Origin: Geodermatophilus sp. DSM 44513
Lineage (GTDB): Bacteria; Actinomycetota; Actinomycetes; Mycobacteriales; Geodermatophilaceae
Length of the DNA: 64,000 nt
Assembly (NCBI RefSeq): GCF_032460525.1
Contig: NZ_CP135963.1
Span: 4,526,001-4,590,000 of the forward strand
Reading direction: 5' to 3'
The notes below the pieces were generated by a model that had not been told where the DNA came from, did not search any database, and saw only the letters and a program-made list of their open reading frames with translations. The position numbers were made by a program, and so were the translations under genes. Positions 36,218 to 43,157 of the stretch are shown here, piece after piece (within the stretch, counting starts at the first letter, position 1; each line of letters opens with the position of its first letter).

Positions 36218-36236
36218 TGGTTCCTGAGGAGAACCA
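36218..36236. promoter_or_regulatory. HxlR operator candidate
   Basis: TGGTTC and GAACCA flank a 7-nt spacer in the short region between the divergent NmrA-like and HxlR genes. Its place in the shared promoter suits autoregulation by the HxlR protein. Confidence 0.45.
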
Positions 36237-36276
36237 GGGCACCATGGAGAACCGACGGCCACAAGGAGGCACTTCC

Positions 36277-36672
36277 GTGACCACTGCGCACACCGGTGTG
36301 CCCCGGCCCGGGGACCCGGCGCTGGACCCCTGCCCCGTCCGCGACGTCCTCGAGCGGGTGGGGGACAAGTGGTCGGTGCTGCTGGTCGCCCAGCTGCAGG
36401 ACGGGCCGCGGCGGTTCTCCGCCCTGCTGCGCGGCACCGAGGGGCTCTCCCAGCGGATGCTGACCCGCACCCTGCGGCTGCTGGAGCGCGACGGGCTGGT
36501 CGCCCGCGAGGTCCGGCCCACCACGCCGCCGCAGGTGACCTACTCGCTGACCCCGCTGGGCGCCGGCCTGGGCCGCGCGCTCGCCGAGCTCACCCGGTGG
36601 GCGGTCGAGCACCGGGACGACGTGGCCGCTGCCCGCGCCGACTTCGACGCCCGCACGCCGTCGGTCCCCTGA
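36277..36672 (+). CDS. HxlR-family winged-helix regulator
   Basis: A 131-aa regulator with the HxlR core: [39 protein letters not shown] and a wing [19 protein letters not shown]. The conserved cysteine before the domain (Cys in DPCPV) is the residue used for redox or electrophile sensing in some members. GTG 36277 follows AAGGAGG at 8 nt. It is divergent from the NmrA-like gene and most likely represses it. Confidence 0.88.
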   Translation: MTTAHTGVPRPGDPALDPCPVRDVLERVGDKWSVLLVAQLQDGPRRFSALLRGTEGLSQRMLTRTLRLLERDGLVAREVRPTTPPQVTYSLTPLGAGLGRALAELTRWAVEHRDDVAAARADFDARTPSVP

Positions 36673-36688
36673 CCACCGCCCGGGCCAG

Positions 36689-38401
36689 TCAGCCGACCCG
36701 GGCGGTGGTCCGGCGGACCCGCAGCCCGTCGAGCAGCAGCCCGGCCGCCAGCGCCGCCCCGGCGCCCTCCCCGGCCCGCAGCCGCAGGTCCAGCAGCGGC
36801 TCCAGGCCCAGGGCCTGCAGCACCGGGCCGTGCCCGCGCTCCCGGCTGCGCTGCCCGGCGACCAGGCAGGCCTGCGCGCCCGGCTCGAGCAGGACGGCGG
36901 CCAGCGCGGCCACCGAGACGGCGAACCCGTCCAGGACGACGGCGCTGCGCGCCTCCGCGGCGCCGAGCACCACCCCGGTGAGCACGGCGAGCTCCGGTCC
37001 GCCCAGCTCGGCCAGCGCCCGCGCCGGGCCCAGGCCGCGCCCGGCGCGTGCCACGGCGGCCGCGACCACGGCGAGCTTGCGCTCCAGCACGGCACTGTCG
37101 GCGCCGGAGCCCAGACCGGTGACCTCGGCCGGGTCGGCGTCCAGCAGCCCGGCGGCCAGTGCGGCGGCGACGGTGGTGTTGCCGACGCCGACCTCGCCGA
37201 GGGCGAGCAACCCGTCCCGCGCACCCAGCGCGCGCCCGGCGTCGAGCAGCCGGGCCACGTCGTGCCCGGTCATCGCGGGCGCGGTGGCGAGGTCGCCGCG
37301 GAGGCCGGCCGGGCGGGCGTCGACCGTCCCGGGCAGCGGGTCACCGCCGACCCCGGCGTCGACCACGACGGCGGTCAGTCCGGCCGCGGCCGCGGCGGTG
37401 ACGCCGACCGAGGTGCCCGCCAGCGCGGCGCGGACCACGTCGCGGGTGACCGCCGCCGGGTAGGCCGACACCCCCAGCGCCGCCACCGGGTGGTCGGCGG
37501 CGGCCAGCACCAGCGTGCCGCCGGTCAGCTCCCCGCGGCCCAGCGCCACGACCCGGTCGACGGCGCGGTCGAGCACGCCGAGCGAGCCGGGCGGGGTCAG
37601 CAGCCGGTCGGCCTCGTCGCGGGCGCCGACCACGGCCTCGCGCCCGGGGGCGCGCAGGGAGGACGGCGGCACGGGCGGGCCGCCGTCGTCGGCCGGCCAC
37701 CGGTCCTCGACGACGACGGCGTCCAGCGGCAGCCGCCGCGACCAGCCGGCCCGCTCCAGGCCCGGTGCGGGCGGGCGCTCGTCCGGCCAGCCCAGGCACA
37801 ACCAGCCCAGGGTGGCCACCCCGTCGGGCAGGCCGACCAGACCGGCGAGCTCCTCGGGGCGGAACAGGGTCACCCAGCCCAGGCCCAGCCCCTCGGCGCG
37901 GGCGGCCAGCCAGAGGTTCTGGATGGCCGCGGCACAGCTCCACAGGTCGGCGTCGGGGAAGGTGGCCCGGCCCAGCACGCCGGCCGCGGGCACGCGCCGG
38001 TCGCAGCAGACGACGATCCCCAGCGGCGCCTCGCGCACGCCCTCCAGCTGCAGGTCCAGCAGGCGGCGGGCGGCGTCCGGCTCCAGCTGCTCAGCCTGCC
38101 GCAGCCGCTCGCGGTCGGTGAGGACGGCGGCGCGGTCGCGCAACGCGGGGTCCCGGACGACGACGAACCGCCACGGCTGGCTGTGCCCCACCGACGGCGC
38201 GGCGTGCCCGGCGGCCAGCACCCGGCGCAGGACATCGCCGGGAACCGGGTCGGGCCGGAACCGGCGGACGTCGCGGCGGGCGGCGAGCACGGCGTAGAGG
38301 CCGGCGGCGTCGTCGGACATCGCCCAGCCGGCCGGGTCGCCGGCGCGCTGGGCGGCCGAGCTGGGGTCGCCGACGACCGGGACCGGGCGGGGGTACGTCA
38401 C
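36689..38401 (-). CDS. BluB-CobT fusion: DMB synthase + DMB phosphoribosyltransferase
   Basis: A 570-aa fusion for the lower ligand of vitamin B12. Residues about 30-235 match BluB, the flavin-destroying 5,6-dimethylbenzimidazole synthase (RRDVRRFRPDPVP, GHAAPSVGHSQPWRFVVV, EGLGLGWVTLF). Residues about 250-570 match CobT, which attaches ribose phosphate to DMB (TPPGSLGVLDRAVD, AADHPVAALGVSAYP, LGEVGVGNTTVAAAL). GTG 38401 overlaps the stop of the upstream gene by 4 nt. Such fusions occur in some actinobacteria and would channel DMB. No cobalamin riboswitch or other cob gene is visible nearby. Confidence 0.9.
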   Translation of the reverse strand: MTYPRPVPVVGDPSSAAQRAGDPAGWAMSDDAAGLYAVLAARRDVRRFRPDPVPGDVLRRVLAAGHAAPSVGHSQPWRFVVVRDPALRDRAAVLTDRERLRQAEQLEPDAARRLLDLQLEGVREAPLGIVVCCDRRVPAAGVLGRATFPDADLWSCAAAIQNLWLAARAEGLGLGWVTLFRPEELAGLVGLPDGVATLGWLCLGWPDERPPAPGLERAGWSRRLPLDAVVVEDRWPADDGGPPVPPSSLRAPGREAVVGARDEADRLLTPPGSLGVLDRAVDRVVALGRGELTGGTLVLAAADHPVAALGVSAYPAAVTRDVVRAALAGTSVGVTAAAAAGLTAVVVDAGVGGDPLPGTVDARPAGLRGDLATAPAMTGHDVARLLDAGRALGARDGLLALGEVGVGNTTVAAALAAGLLDADPAEVTGLGSGADSAVLERKLAVVAAAVARAGRGLGPARALAELGGPELAVLTGVVLGAAEARSAVVLDGFAVSVAALAAVLLEPGAQACLVAGQRSRERGHGPVLQALGLEPLLDLRLRAGEGAGAALAAGLLLDGLRVRRTTARVG

Positions 38402-38715
38402 GGGCGGTCCCGCCGCAGCCGGGCCGGTGCGCGCCGGGTCCAGGCGTCGTCCAGCAGGTCGGCGACCAGGGTCCCGTCGGCCGCGGCGAGGTCGACTTGC
38501 ACGCCGGCCAGGCGCCGGCCCCACTCCAGCAGGGTGACCGCGCCGCCCTCGGCCGCCCGCGCCTCCGACTCCCCCGCCATGACGTTCAGCTTGCCGGGCG
38601 CCCACAGCGTGGCGAGCACCGCGGTGCCCAGCCGGAACGACGGGCGGCCGTGGTGGTCGGCCTCAGTGACCTCCGGGAGGGCGAGGGCGAGCGCGCGGAC
38701 GTCGTCGTCGGTCAG
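38398..38715 (-). CDS. MmcQ/YjbR-family protein, probable CTG start
   Basis: A 105-aa MmcQ/YjbR-like protein (LTDDDVRALALALPEVTEAD, RPSFRLGTAVLATLWAPGKLNVM). The family has a DNA-binding-like fold of unclear function. No ATG, GTG or TTG exists in frame near the natural start. A CTG overlaps the previous stop as CTGA, in line with the 4-nt overlaps on either side of this gene, so a translationally coupled CTG start is the best reading. It overlaps the BluB-CobT gene by 4 nt at its 3' end. Confidence 0.72.
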   Translation of the reverse strand: MTDDDVRALALALPEVTEADHHGRPSFRLGTAVLATLWAPGKLNVMAGESEARAAEGGAVTLLEWGRRLAGVQVDLAAADGTLVADLLDDAWTRRAPARLRRDRP

Positions 38716-38903
38716 TCCCGTGGCGCACCCCGGTGGTCGCCGCCGCTCCAGCTGTCGCCCTCCGGGTCGCGCACGGTGGACTCCTGCGCCCCGTACGCGG
38801 TCTGCTGCAGGGGCCGGCCGAGGACGTCGACCAGCCAGCGGACCCGGGCGGGGGCGTCGGCGGCGCGGAGGGCCGGCCAGACGGTGGGTGGTGGGGTGGT
38901 CAT
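38712..38903 (-). CDS. Internally deleted VOC/glyoxalase-like mini-protein
   Basis: A 63-aa reading frame with 4-nt overlaps on both sides (ATGA with the AraC gene, CTGA with the MmcQ gene). It starts TTPPPTVWPALRAADAPARV, like the beginning of glyoxalase-like VOC proteins. It then jumps to a VOC C-terminus (TAYGAQESTVRDPEGDSWSG). About 60-70 middle residues of the family are missing, including metal-ligand positions. It is probably inactive but kept because it couples translation along the operon. Confidence 0.55.
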   Translation of the reverse strand: MTTPPPTVWPALRAADAPARVRWLVDVLGRPLQQTAYGAQESTVRDPEGDSWSGGDHRGAPRD

Positions 38904-39739
38904 GCCGCCGACCCCGCCGCGGCGCGGTCTCGGCCGTCGGGGACGGATCCGGACTCGGCGGCCAGCCAGCGCAGCGGGGCCAGCCCGGTGAACGCCCGCC
39001 ACTCCCGGCACAGGTGGGCCTGGTCGGCGTACCCGGCCGCCGCGGCCAGCCCGGCGAGGTCCGGGCGCGGGTGGACGGCGAGCGCCCGGCGGGCCCGGTC
39101 GAAGCGCACCACCCGGGCGGCCTCCTTCGGGCGGAGGCCGGTCTCCGCGCGGAACCGGACGGTGAGGTGCCGGGCCGACCAGCCGACCCGGCGGGCGACC
39201 TCGGCCACGGGCACCCGGCCGCCGCCGGCCAGGGTGAGCCGCCACGCCTCGGCGACCTCGGGAGCCGGGTCGCCGTCGCGGGCGACCCGGCGCAGGACGT
39301 CGTCGGCGGCGGCGAGGCGCCCGTGCCAGGTCGTGGCGGCACGCACCCGCTCGACCAGCTCGCCCGCGGCCGGCCCGAGCACGTCGGCGAGGTCGAGGTC
39401 GAGGGAGCCGAGCGCCCCGGCGGGCACACCGAGCAGCCGGCGGGCGCCCAGCGGGGACAGGTCGAGCTGCAGGCCCGACTGCCGGCCGGGGGAGCGGATC
39501 AGCGCGGGGGCGGTGTGCAGGCCCCCGAGCAGGGCGTCGTAGCGGCCGGGGGACTGCGCCGGGTCGGGGTGGGCCGCCACGTCGAGCGGCTCGTCGAGGG
39601 TGACGACCAGCGTGAGCGCGGGGGAGGGCAGGCCGCGGTGCACCCCCGCCGGGAGGCCCTCCTGCCGGTAGCCGACCGCGCCGGTGACCAGCCCGCGCAG
39701 CGCCGCGTGCGGCCGGTGCGCGACGACCTGGCTGACCAC
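38900..39739 (-). CDS. AraC-family transcriptional regulator
   Basis: A 279-aa regulator. The N-terminal domain (about 1-150) shows HTAPALIRSPGRQSGLQLDL, seen in several actinobacterial AraC regulators. The C-terminal AraC DNA-binding domain (about 170-265) has two helix-turn-helix units (VAEVARRVGWSARHLTVRFR and AGLAAAAGYADQAHLCREWR). It heads the chain with the VOC remnant, MmcQ and BluB-CobT genes. The start GTG lacks a clear ribosome site. The effector is unknown. Confidence 0.86.
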   Translation of the reverse strand: MVSQVVAHRPHAALRGLVTGAVGYRQEGLPAGVHRGLPSPALTLVVTLDEPLDVAAHPDPAQSPGRYDALLGGLHTAPALIRSPGRQSGLQLDLSPLGARRLLGVPAGALGSLDLDLADVLGPAAGELVERVRAATTWHGRLAAADDVLRRVARDGDPAPEVAEAWRLTLAGGGRVPVAEVARRVGWSARHLTVRFRAETGLRPKEAARVVRFDRARRALAVHPRPDLAGLAAAAGYADQAHLCREWRAFTGLAPLRWLAAESGSVPDGRDRAAAGSAA

Positions 39740-39941
39740 CGCGCCAGGATGGCAGCGGCGGCGCCGGACGTGCACCCGCCGGGCCGCCGGAGCGCCCCGA
39801 CCGGGGGACCGGGCGGGCTCCGGCCACCGGGGCTTCGCGTCCTCGTCGCCTCCCGGGACGCCGCGCAGCACCCGGGGTTCACGGCCGGCGCGCAGGGTCG
39901 CCCGCGACCGCCCGCCGTCCCACCGCTCCCCCGGAGGCCCC

Positions 39942-41240
39942 GTGAGCCCGTCCCGACCCGCCCCCGCCGCCGGCCTGCTGCTCGCCGGCGCGCTGGCACT
40001 GCCCCTGCTGACCGCCGCCCCGGCGGCCGCCCACGACCGCGGCGGCTCCGCCGACCCGGTGCGCTTCGCGTCGTTCAACGTGTCGATGTTCCGCGCCACC
40101 GAGGGCGAGCTGGCCGCCGACCTGGCCGACGCCGACGACGAGGCCCAGGACGCCGAGGTGCGCAACGTGGCCGAGATCATCCAGCGGCAGCGCCCCGACG
40201 TGCTGCTGGTCAACGAGTTCGACTTCGACGCCGAGGGCGTGGCCCTGGAGCGGTTCCAGGAGGACTTCCTCGGCGTGGGCCAGGGGGACGCCGACCCGAT
40301 CGAGTACCCCTACGCGATGGCCTTCCCGTCCAACACCGGCGTGGCCACCGGCTTCGACCTCAACGGCGACGGCCAGGTCGGCGAGTCGGGTCGGGCCTAC
40401 GGCGACGACTCGTTCGGCTACGGCGAGTTCCCCGGCCAGTACGCCTTCGCGGTGCTGTCGAAGCACCCGATCGACACCGACGCCGTCCGCACCTTCCAGA
40501 CCTTCCGCTGGGCCGACATGCCCGGTGCCCGGCTGCCCGACGACCCGGCCACCCCGGAGCCCGCCGACTGGTACTCCGAGGAGGAGCTGGCGGTCTTCCG
40601 GCTGTCCAGCAAGAACCACGTCGACGTCCCGGTCCGGATCGGGGGGCGCACCGTGCACGTGCTGGCCAGCCACCCCACCCCGCCGGGCTTCGACGGGCCG
40701 GAGGACCGCAACGGCACCCGCAACGCCGACGAGATCCGCTTCTGGGCCGACTACGTCACCCCGGGCGCGGCGGACTACGTCTACGACGACGCCGGGGAGA
40801 CCGGCGGGCTGGCGGCGGGTGCGCGCTTCGTCGTCATGGGCGACCTCAACGCCGACCCGGCCGAGGACGGCAACGGCCTGCCGGGCGCGGCCGACCAGAT
40901 CGTCGAGCACCCGCGCGTCCACGACCCGCTGCCGGCCAGCGAGGGCGCCGTCGAGGCGACCGCGCTGCAGGGCGGGGCCAACCTCGCGCACGAGGGCGAC
41001 CCGGCGTACGACACCGCCGACTTCTCCGACGGCGAGACCGGCCCGGGCAACCTGCGGGTGGACTACGCGCTGCCCTCGCGCGGCCTGCGGGTGGCCGGCG
41101 CCGGGGTGTTCTGGCCGCCGCTGGCCGACCCGCTGTCCCGGCTGACCGGCGTCTACGACCCGCAGTACACCAACGGGTTCCCCAGCTCCGACCACCGCAT
41201 GGTGTGGGTCGACGTCGCCGTCCCCGGCGGCCGGCGGTGA
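39942..41240 (+). CDS. Secreted endonuclease/exonuclease/phosphatase-family protein
   Basis: A 432-aa exported EEP-fold enzyme. Signal peptide: LLLAGALALPLLTAAPAAAH, cleavage near residue 31. EEP hallmarks are RFASFNVSMFR (metal-site Asn), LLVNEFDFD (catalytic Glu), MGDLNADPAEDG and SSDHRMVWVDV (catalytic Asp-His). It could be a secreted DNase or phosphodiesterase; extra repeats or binding domains are absent. GTG 39942 has GGAGG 4 nt upstream. It is coupled by a GTGA overlap to the secreted phospholipase-like gene. Confidence 0.86.
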   Translation: MSPSRPAPAAGLLLAGALALPLLTAAPAAAHDRGGSADPVRFASFNVSMFRATEGELAADLADADDEAQDAEVRNVAEIIQRQRPDVLLVNEFDFDAEGVALERFQEDFLGVGQGDADPIEYPYAMAFPSNTGVATGFDLNGDGQVGESGRAYGDDSFGYGEFPGQYAFAVLSKHPIDTDAVRTFQTFRWADMPGARLPDDPATPEPADWYSEEELAVFRLSSKNHVDVPVRIGGRTVHVLASHPTPPGFDGPEDRNGTRNADEIRFWADYVTPGAADYVYDDAGETGGLAAGARFVVMGDLNADPAEDGNGLPGAADQIVEHPRVHDPLPASEGAVEATALQGGANLAHEGDPAYDTADFSDGETGPGNLRVDYALPSRGLRVAGAGVFWPPLADPLSRLTGVYDPQYTNGFPSSDHRMVWVDVAVPGGRR

Positions 41241-42112
41241 GCCTCCCCGGCAGGGTGCTGACCCTGCTCCTCGGTGTCGTCGCGGCCACCCTGGCGCCGG
41301 CCGTGGGACCGGCGGCCGCCGCCCCGCCCACCACCTCCGACGTCCAGCCGCTCGAGCGGGCGCACGCGCACAACGACTACGAGCACGACCGCCCGCTGCT
41401 CGACGCGCTGGAGCACGGCTTCACCAGCGTGGAGGCCGACGTGTGGCTGGTGGACGGCGAGCTGCGGGTCGCCCACGACCTCGTCGACGCTTCTCCGGGC
41501 GTGACGCTGGAGTCGCTGTACCTGCAGCCGCTGGCCGAGCGGGTCGCGGCCAACCGCGGTTCGGTGTACCCGGGCTGGGACGGCTCCCTACAGCTGCTCG
41601 TCGACGTCAAGAGCGAGGCGGCGGCCACCTACGCGGCCATCGACGCCCAGCTGCGGGAGTACGCGGTGCTGATGACCCGCTGGACCGACGGGCGGGAGAA
41701 GGAGCGGGCGGTCACCGCGGTCATCAGCGGCAACCGCGACCTGCCGGCCATGGCCGCGCAGCGCACCCGCTTCGCCGGCTACGACGGCCGGCTGGCCGAC
41801 CTCGGGTCCGGGCTGCCGGCCACGCTGGTGCCGCTGGTCAGCGACAACTGGACCCGGCACTTCACCTGGCTGGGCATCGGCCCGATGCCGGAGGCCGAGC
41901 GGGCGCGGCTGCGGGAGATCGTGGCCGAGGCGCACGCCGAGGGGTACCGGGTGCGCTTCTGGGCCACGCCGGACCTGCCCGGACCGCAGCGCGACGCGCT
42001 GTGGGGCGAGCTGGTGGCCGCCGACGTCGACCACCTCAACACCGACGACCTGCCCGGGCTGCAGGCGTTCCTGCTCGAGGAGGACCCGCAGGAGCAGCGG
42101 GCCGCGGCCTGA
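41237..42112 (+). CDS. Secreted PI-PLC/GDPD-like phosphodiesterase
   Basis: A 291-aa exported TIM-barrel protein. Signal peptide LLLGVVAATLAPAVGPAAAA near 10-28. It shows RAHAHNDYEHDRPLLDALEH and VEADVWLVDGELRVAHD, the catalytic histidine/glutamate/aspartate arrangement shared by PI-specific phospholipase C and glycerophosphodiesterase families, and a late LNTDDLPG. It overlaps the preceding EEP gene by 4 nt. A role in releasing phosphate or glycerol phosphate from extracellular phosphodiesters is an inference. Confidence 0.8.
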   Translation: MSLPGRVLTLLLGVVAATLAPAVGPAAAAPPTTSDVQPLERAHAHNDYEHDRPLLDALEHGFTSVEADVWLVDGELRVAHDLVDASPGVTLESLYLQPLAERVAANRGSVYPGWDGSLQLLVDVKSEAAATYAAIDAQLREYAVLMTRWTDGREKERAVTAVISGNRDLPAMAAQRTRFAGYDGRLADLGSGLPATLVPLVSDNWTRHFTWLGIGPMPEAERARLREIVAEAHAEGYRVRFWATPDLPGPQRDALWGELVAADVDHLNTDDLPGLQAFLLEEDPQEQRAAA

Positions 42113-42130
42113 CCGGGTCCTGAGCGACCG

Positions 42131-42166
42131 GCGCCGGGCCGGGACGGCGACGTCCCGGCCCGGCGC
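42131..42166. terminator. Strong bidirectional terminator hairpin
   Basis: Perfect 16-bp arms GCGCCGGGCCGGGACG and CGTCCCGGCCCGGCGC around a GCGA loop between convergent genes. Outer GTCCTGAGC (42117-42125) and GCTCAGGAC (42170-42178) also pair, giving a nested stem. No U-tract follows, as is usual in actinobacteria. Confidence 0.85.
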
Positions 42167-42171
42167 ACGGC

Positions 42172-43014
42172 TCAGGACTCGACGCGGTCGAGGAAGGCCC
42201 GCACCGACTGCAGGAAGACCTCGGGCTGCTCGGAGTGCACCCAGTGGCCGGCGCCCTTCACCCGCACCAGCCGGGTGTTCGGGAACAGCTCCTCCATGCG
42301 CGCGCGGTCCTGCGGGAGCACGTAGTGGGAGGTGGCGCCGGCGAGCCACAGCACCGGCCCGTCGTAGCGGGCGCCCGGCGGCGGCTCGGGGAAGCCGCGC
42401 AGCTCACCGAGGTCGCGCTCGAGCACCGCCAGGTTCAGCCGCCAGCGCCAGCCGCCGTCGGGGCCCACCCCGTCGCGCACCAGGGACTGCAGCAGGAACG
42501 AGCGCACCATCGTGCTGGGGACGGCGTCCCGCAGCGCGGCGTCGGCGTCCTCGCGGGTCTCCAGCCGGTCGAGGTCCACGGCGCGCATCGCGGCGATGAA
42601 GGCGGCGAACGGCGAGGCCTCCTCGTCGGGGTCGCCGGTGCGACCGCCGGAGACCGGGTACTCCACCGGGGCGACGTCGACGACGACCAGCGCGCGCAGC
42701 AGCTCCGGGTGCCGCAGCGCCAGCTGCATGGCCACCTTGCCGCCCATCGAGTGCCCGACGAGGGTGACCGGCTCCCCGGACGAACGCAGCTCCACGGCCA
42801 GCAGCTCGGCCATGTCGACGTAGTCGACCCGGTCGGTCCACGGCGAGTGCCCGTGGTTGGGCAGGTCCAGCAGGGTGACCCGGTGGTCGCCCGCCAGGCC
42901 CTTGGCGATCGTCGTCCAGTTCCGGCCCTGGCCGAACAGGCCGTGCACGAACGCCACCCGCGGCCCGGCGTCCCCCAGCGTCCGGGCGTGCAGCCGTTCC
43001 TCCGCGTCGGTCAC
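42172..43014 (-). CDS. Alpha/beta-hydrolase (YbfF-like esterase)
   Basis: A 280-aa cytosolic alpha/beta hydrolase with FVHGLFGQGRNWTTIAKGL (oxyanion region), LDLPNHGHSPWTDRVDY, the nucleophile elbow LVGHSMGGKVA, and catalytic His in VKGAGHWVHSEQPE. It resembles E. coli YbfF and similar esterases; the substrate is unknown. The start is GTG 43014 with no ribosome site, but TGCGAT lies 6 nt upstream, so it may be leaderless. It ends at the strong terminator at 42131-42166. Confidence 0.88.
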   Translation of the reverse strand: MTDAEERLHARTLGDAGPRVAFVHGLFGQGRNWTTIAKGLAGDHRVTLLDLPNHGHSPWTDRVDYVDMAELLAVELRSSGEPVTLVGHSMGGKVAMQLALRHPELLRALVVVDVAPVEYPVSGGRTGDPDEEASPFAAFIAAMRAVDLDRLETREDADAALRDAVPSTMVRSFLLQSLVRDGVGPDGGWRWRLNLAVLERDLGELRGFPEPPPGARYDGPVLWLAGATSHYVLPQDRARMEELFPNTRLVRVKGAGHWVHSEQPEVFLQSVRAFLDRVES

Positions 43015-43157
43015 CGGGTCATCGCACCACAGCCGGACACGACGCCACGCGGCTCACGGTCCGGCGGGGCGCCACCGGACCGGCGCCGGGCCGACGCACC
43101 ATCCCTGCGGCGGCCCGGCTCCCCGGGCCACCGCCGGAGGAGAGGAGCACCGCGACC

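Noticed and set aside
36830-42112. Very long plus-strand reading frame of 1760 codons
   Set aside because: It is a shadow of the minus-strand BluB-CobT, MmcQ, VOC and AraC genes that only becomes real for the phospholipase-like gene at its end. Long stop-free shadows are normal at 75% GC.
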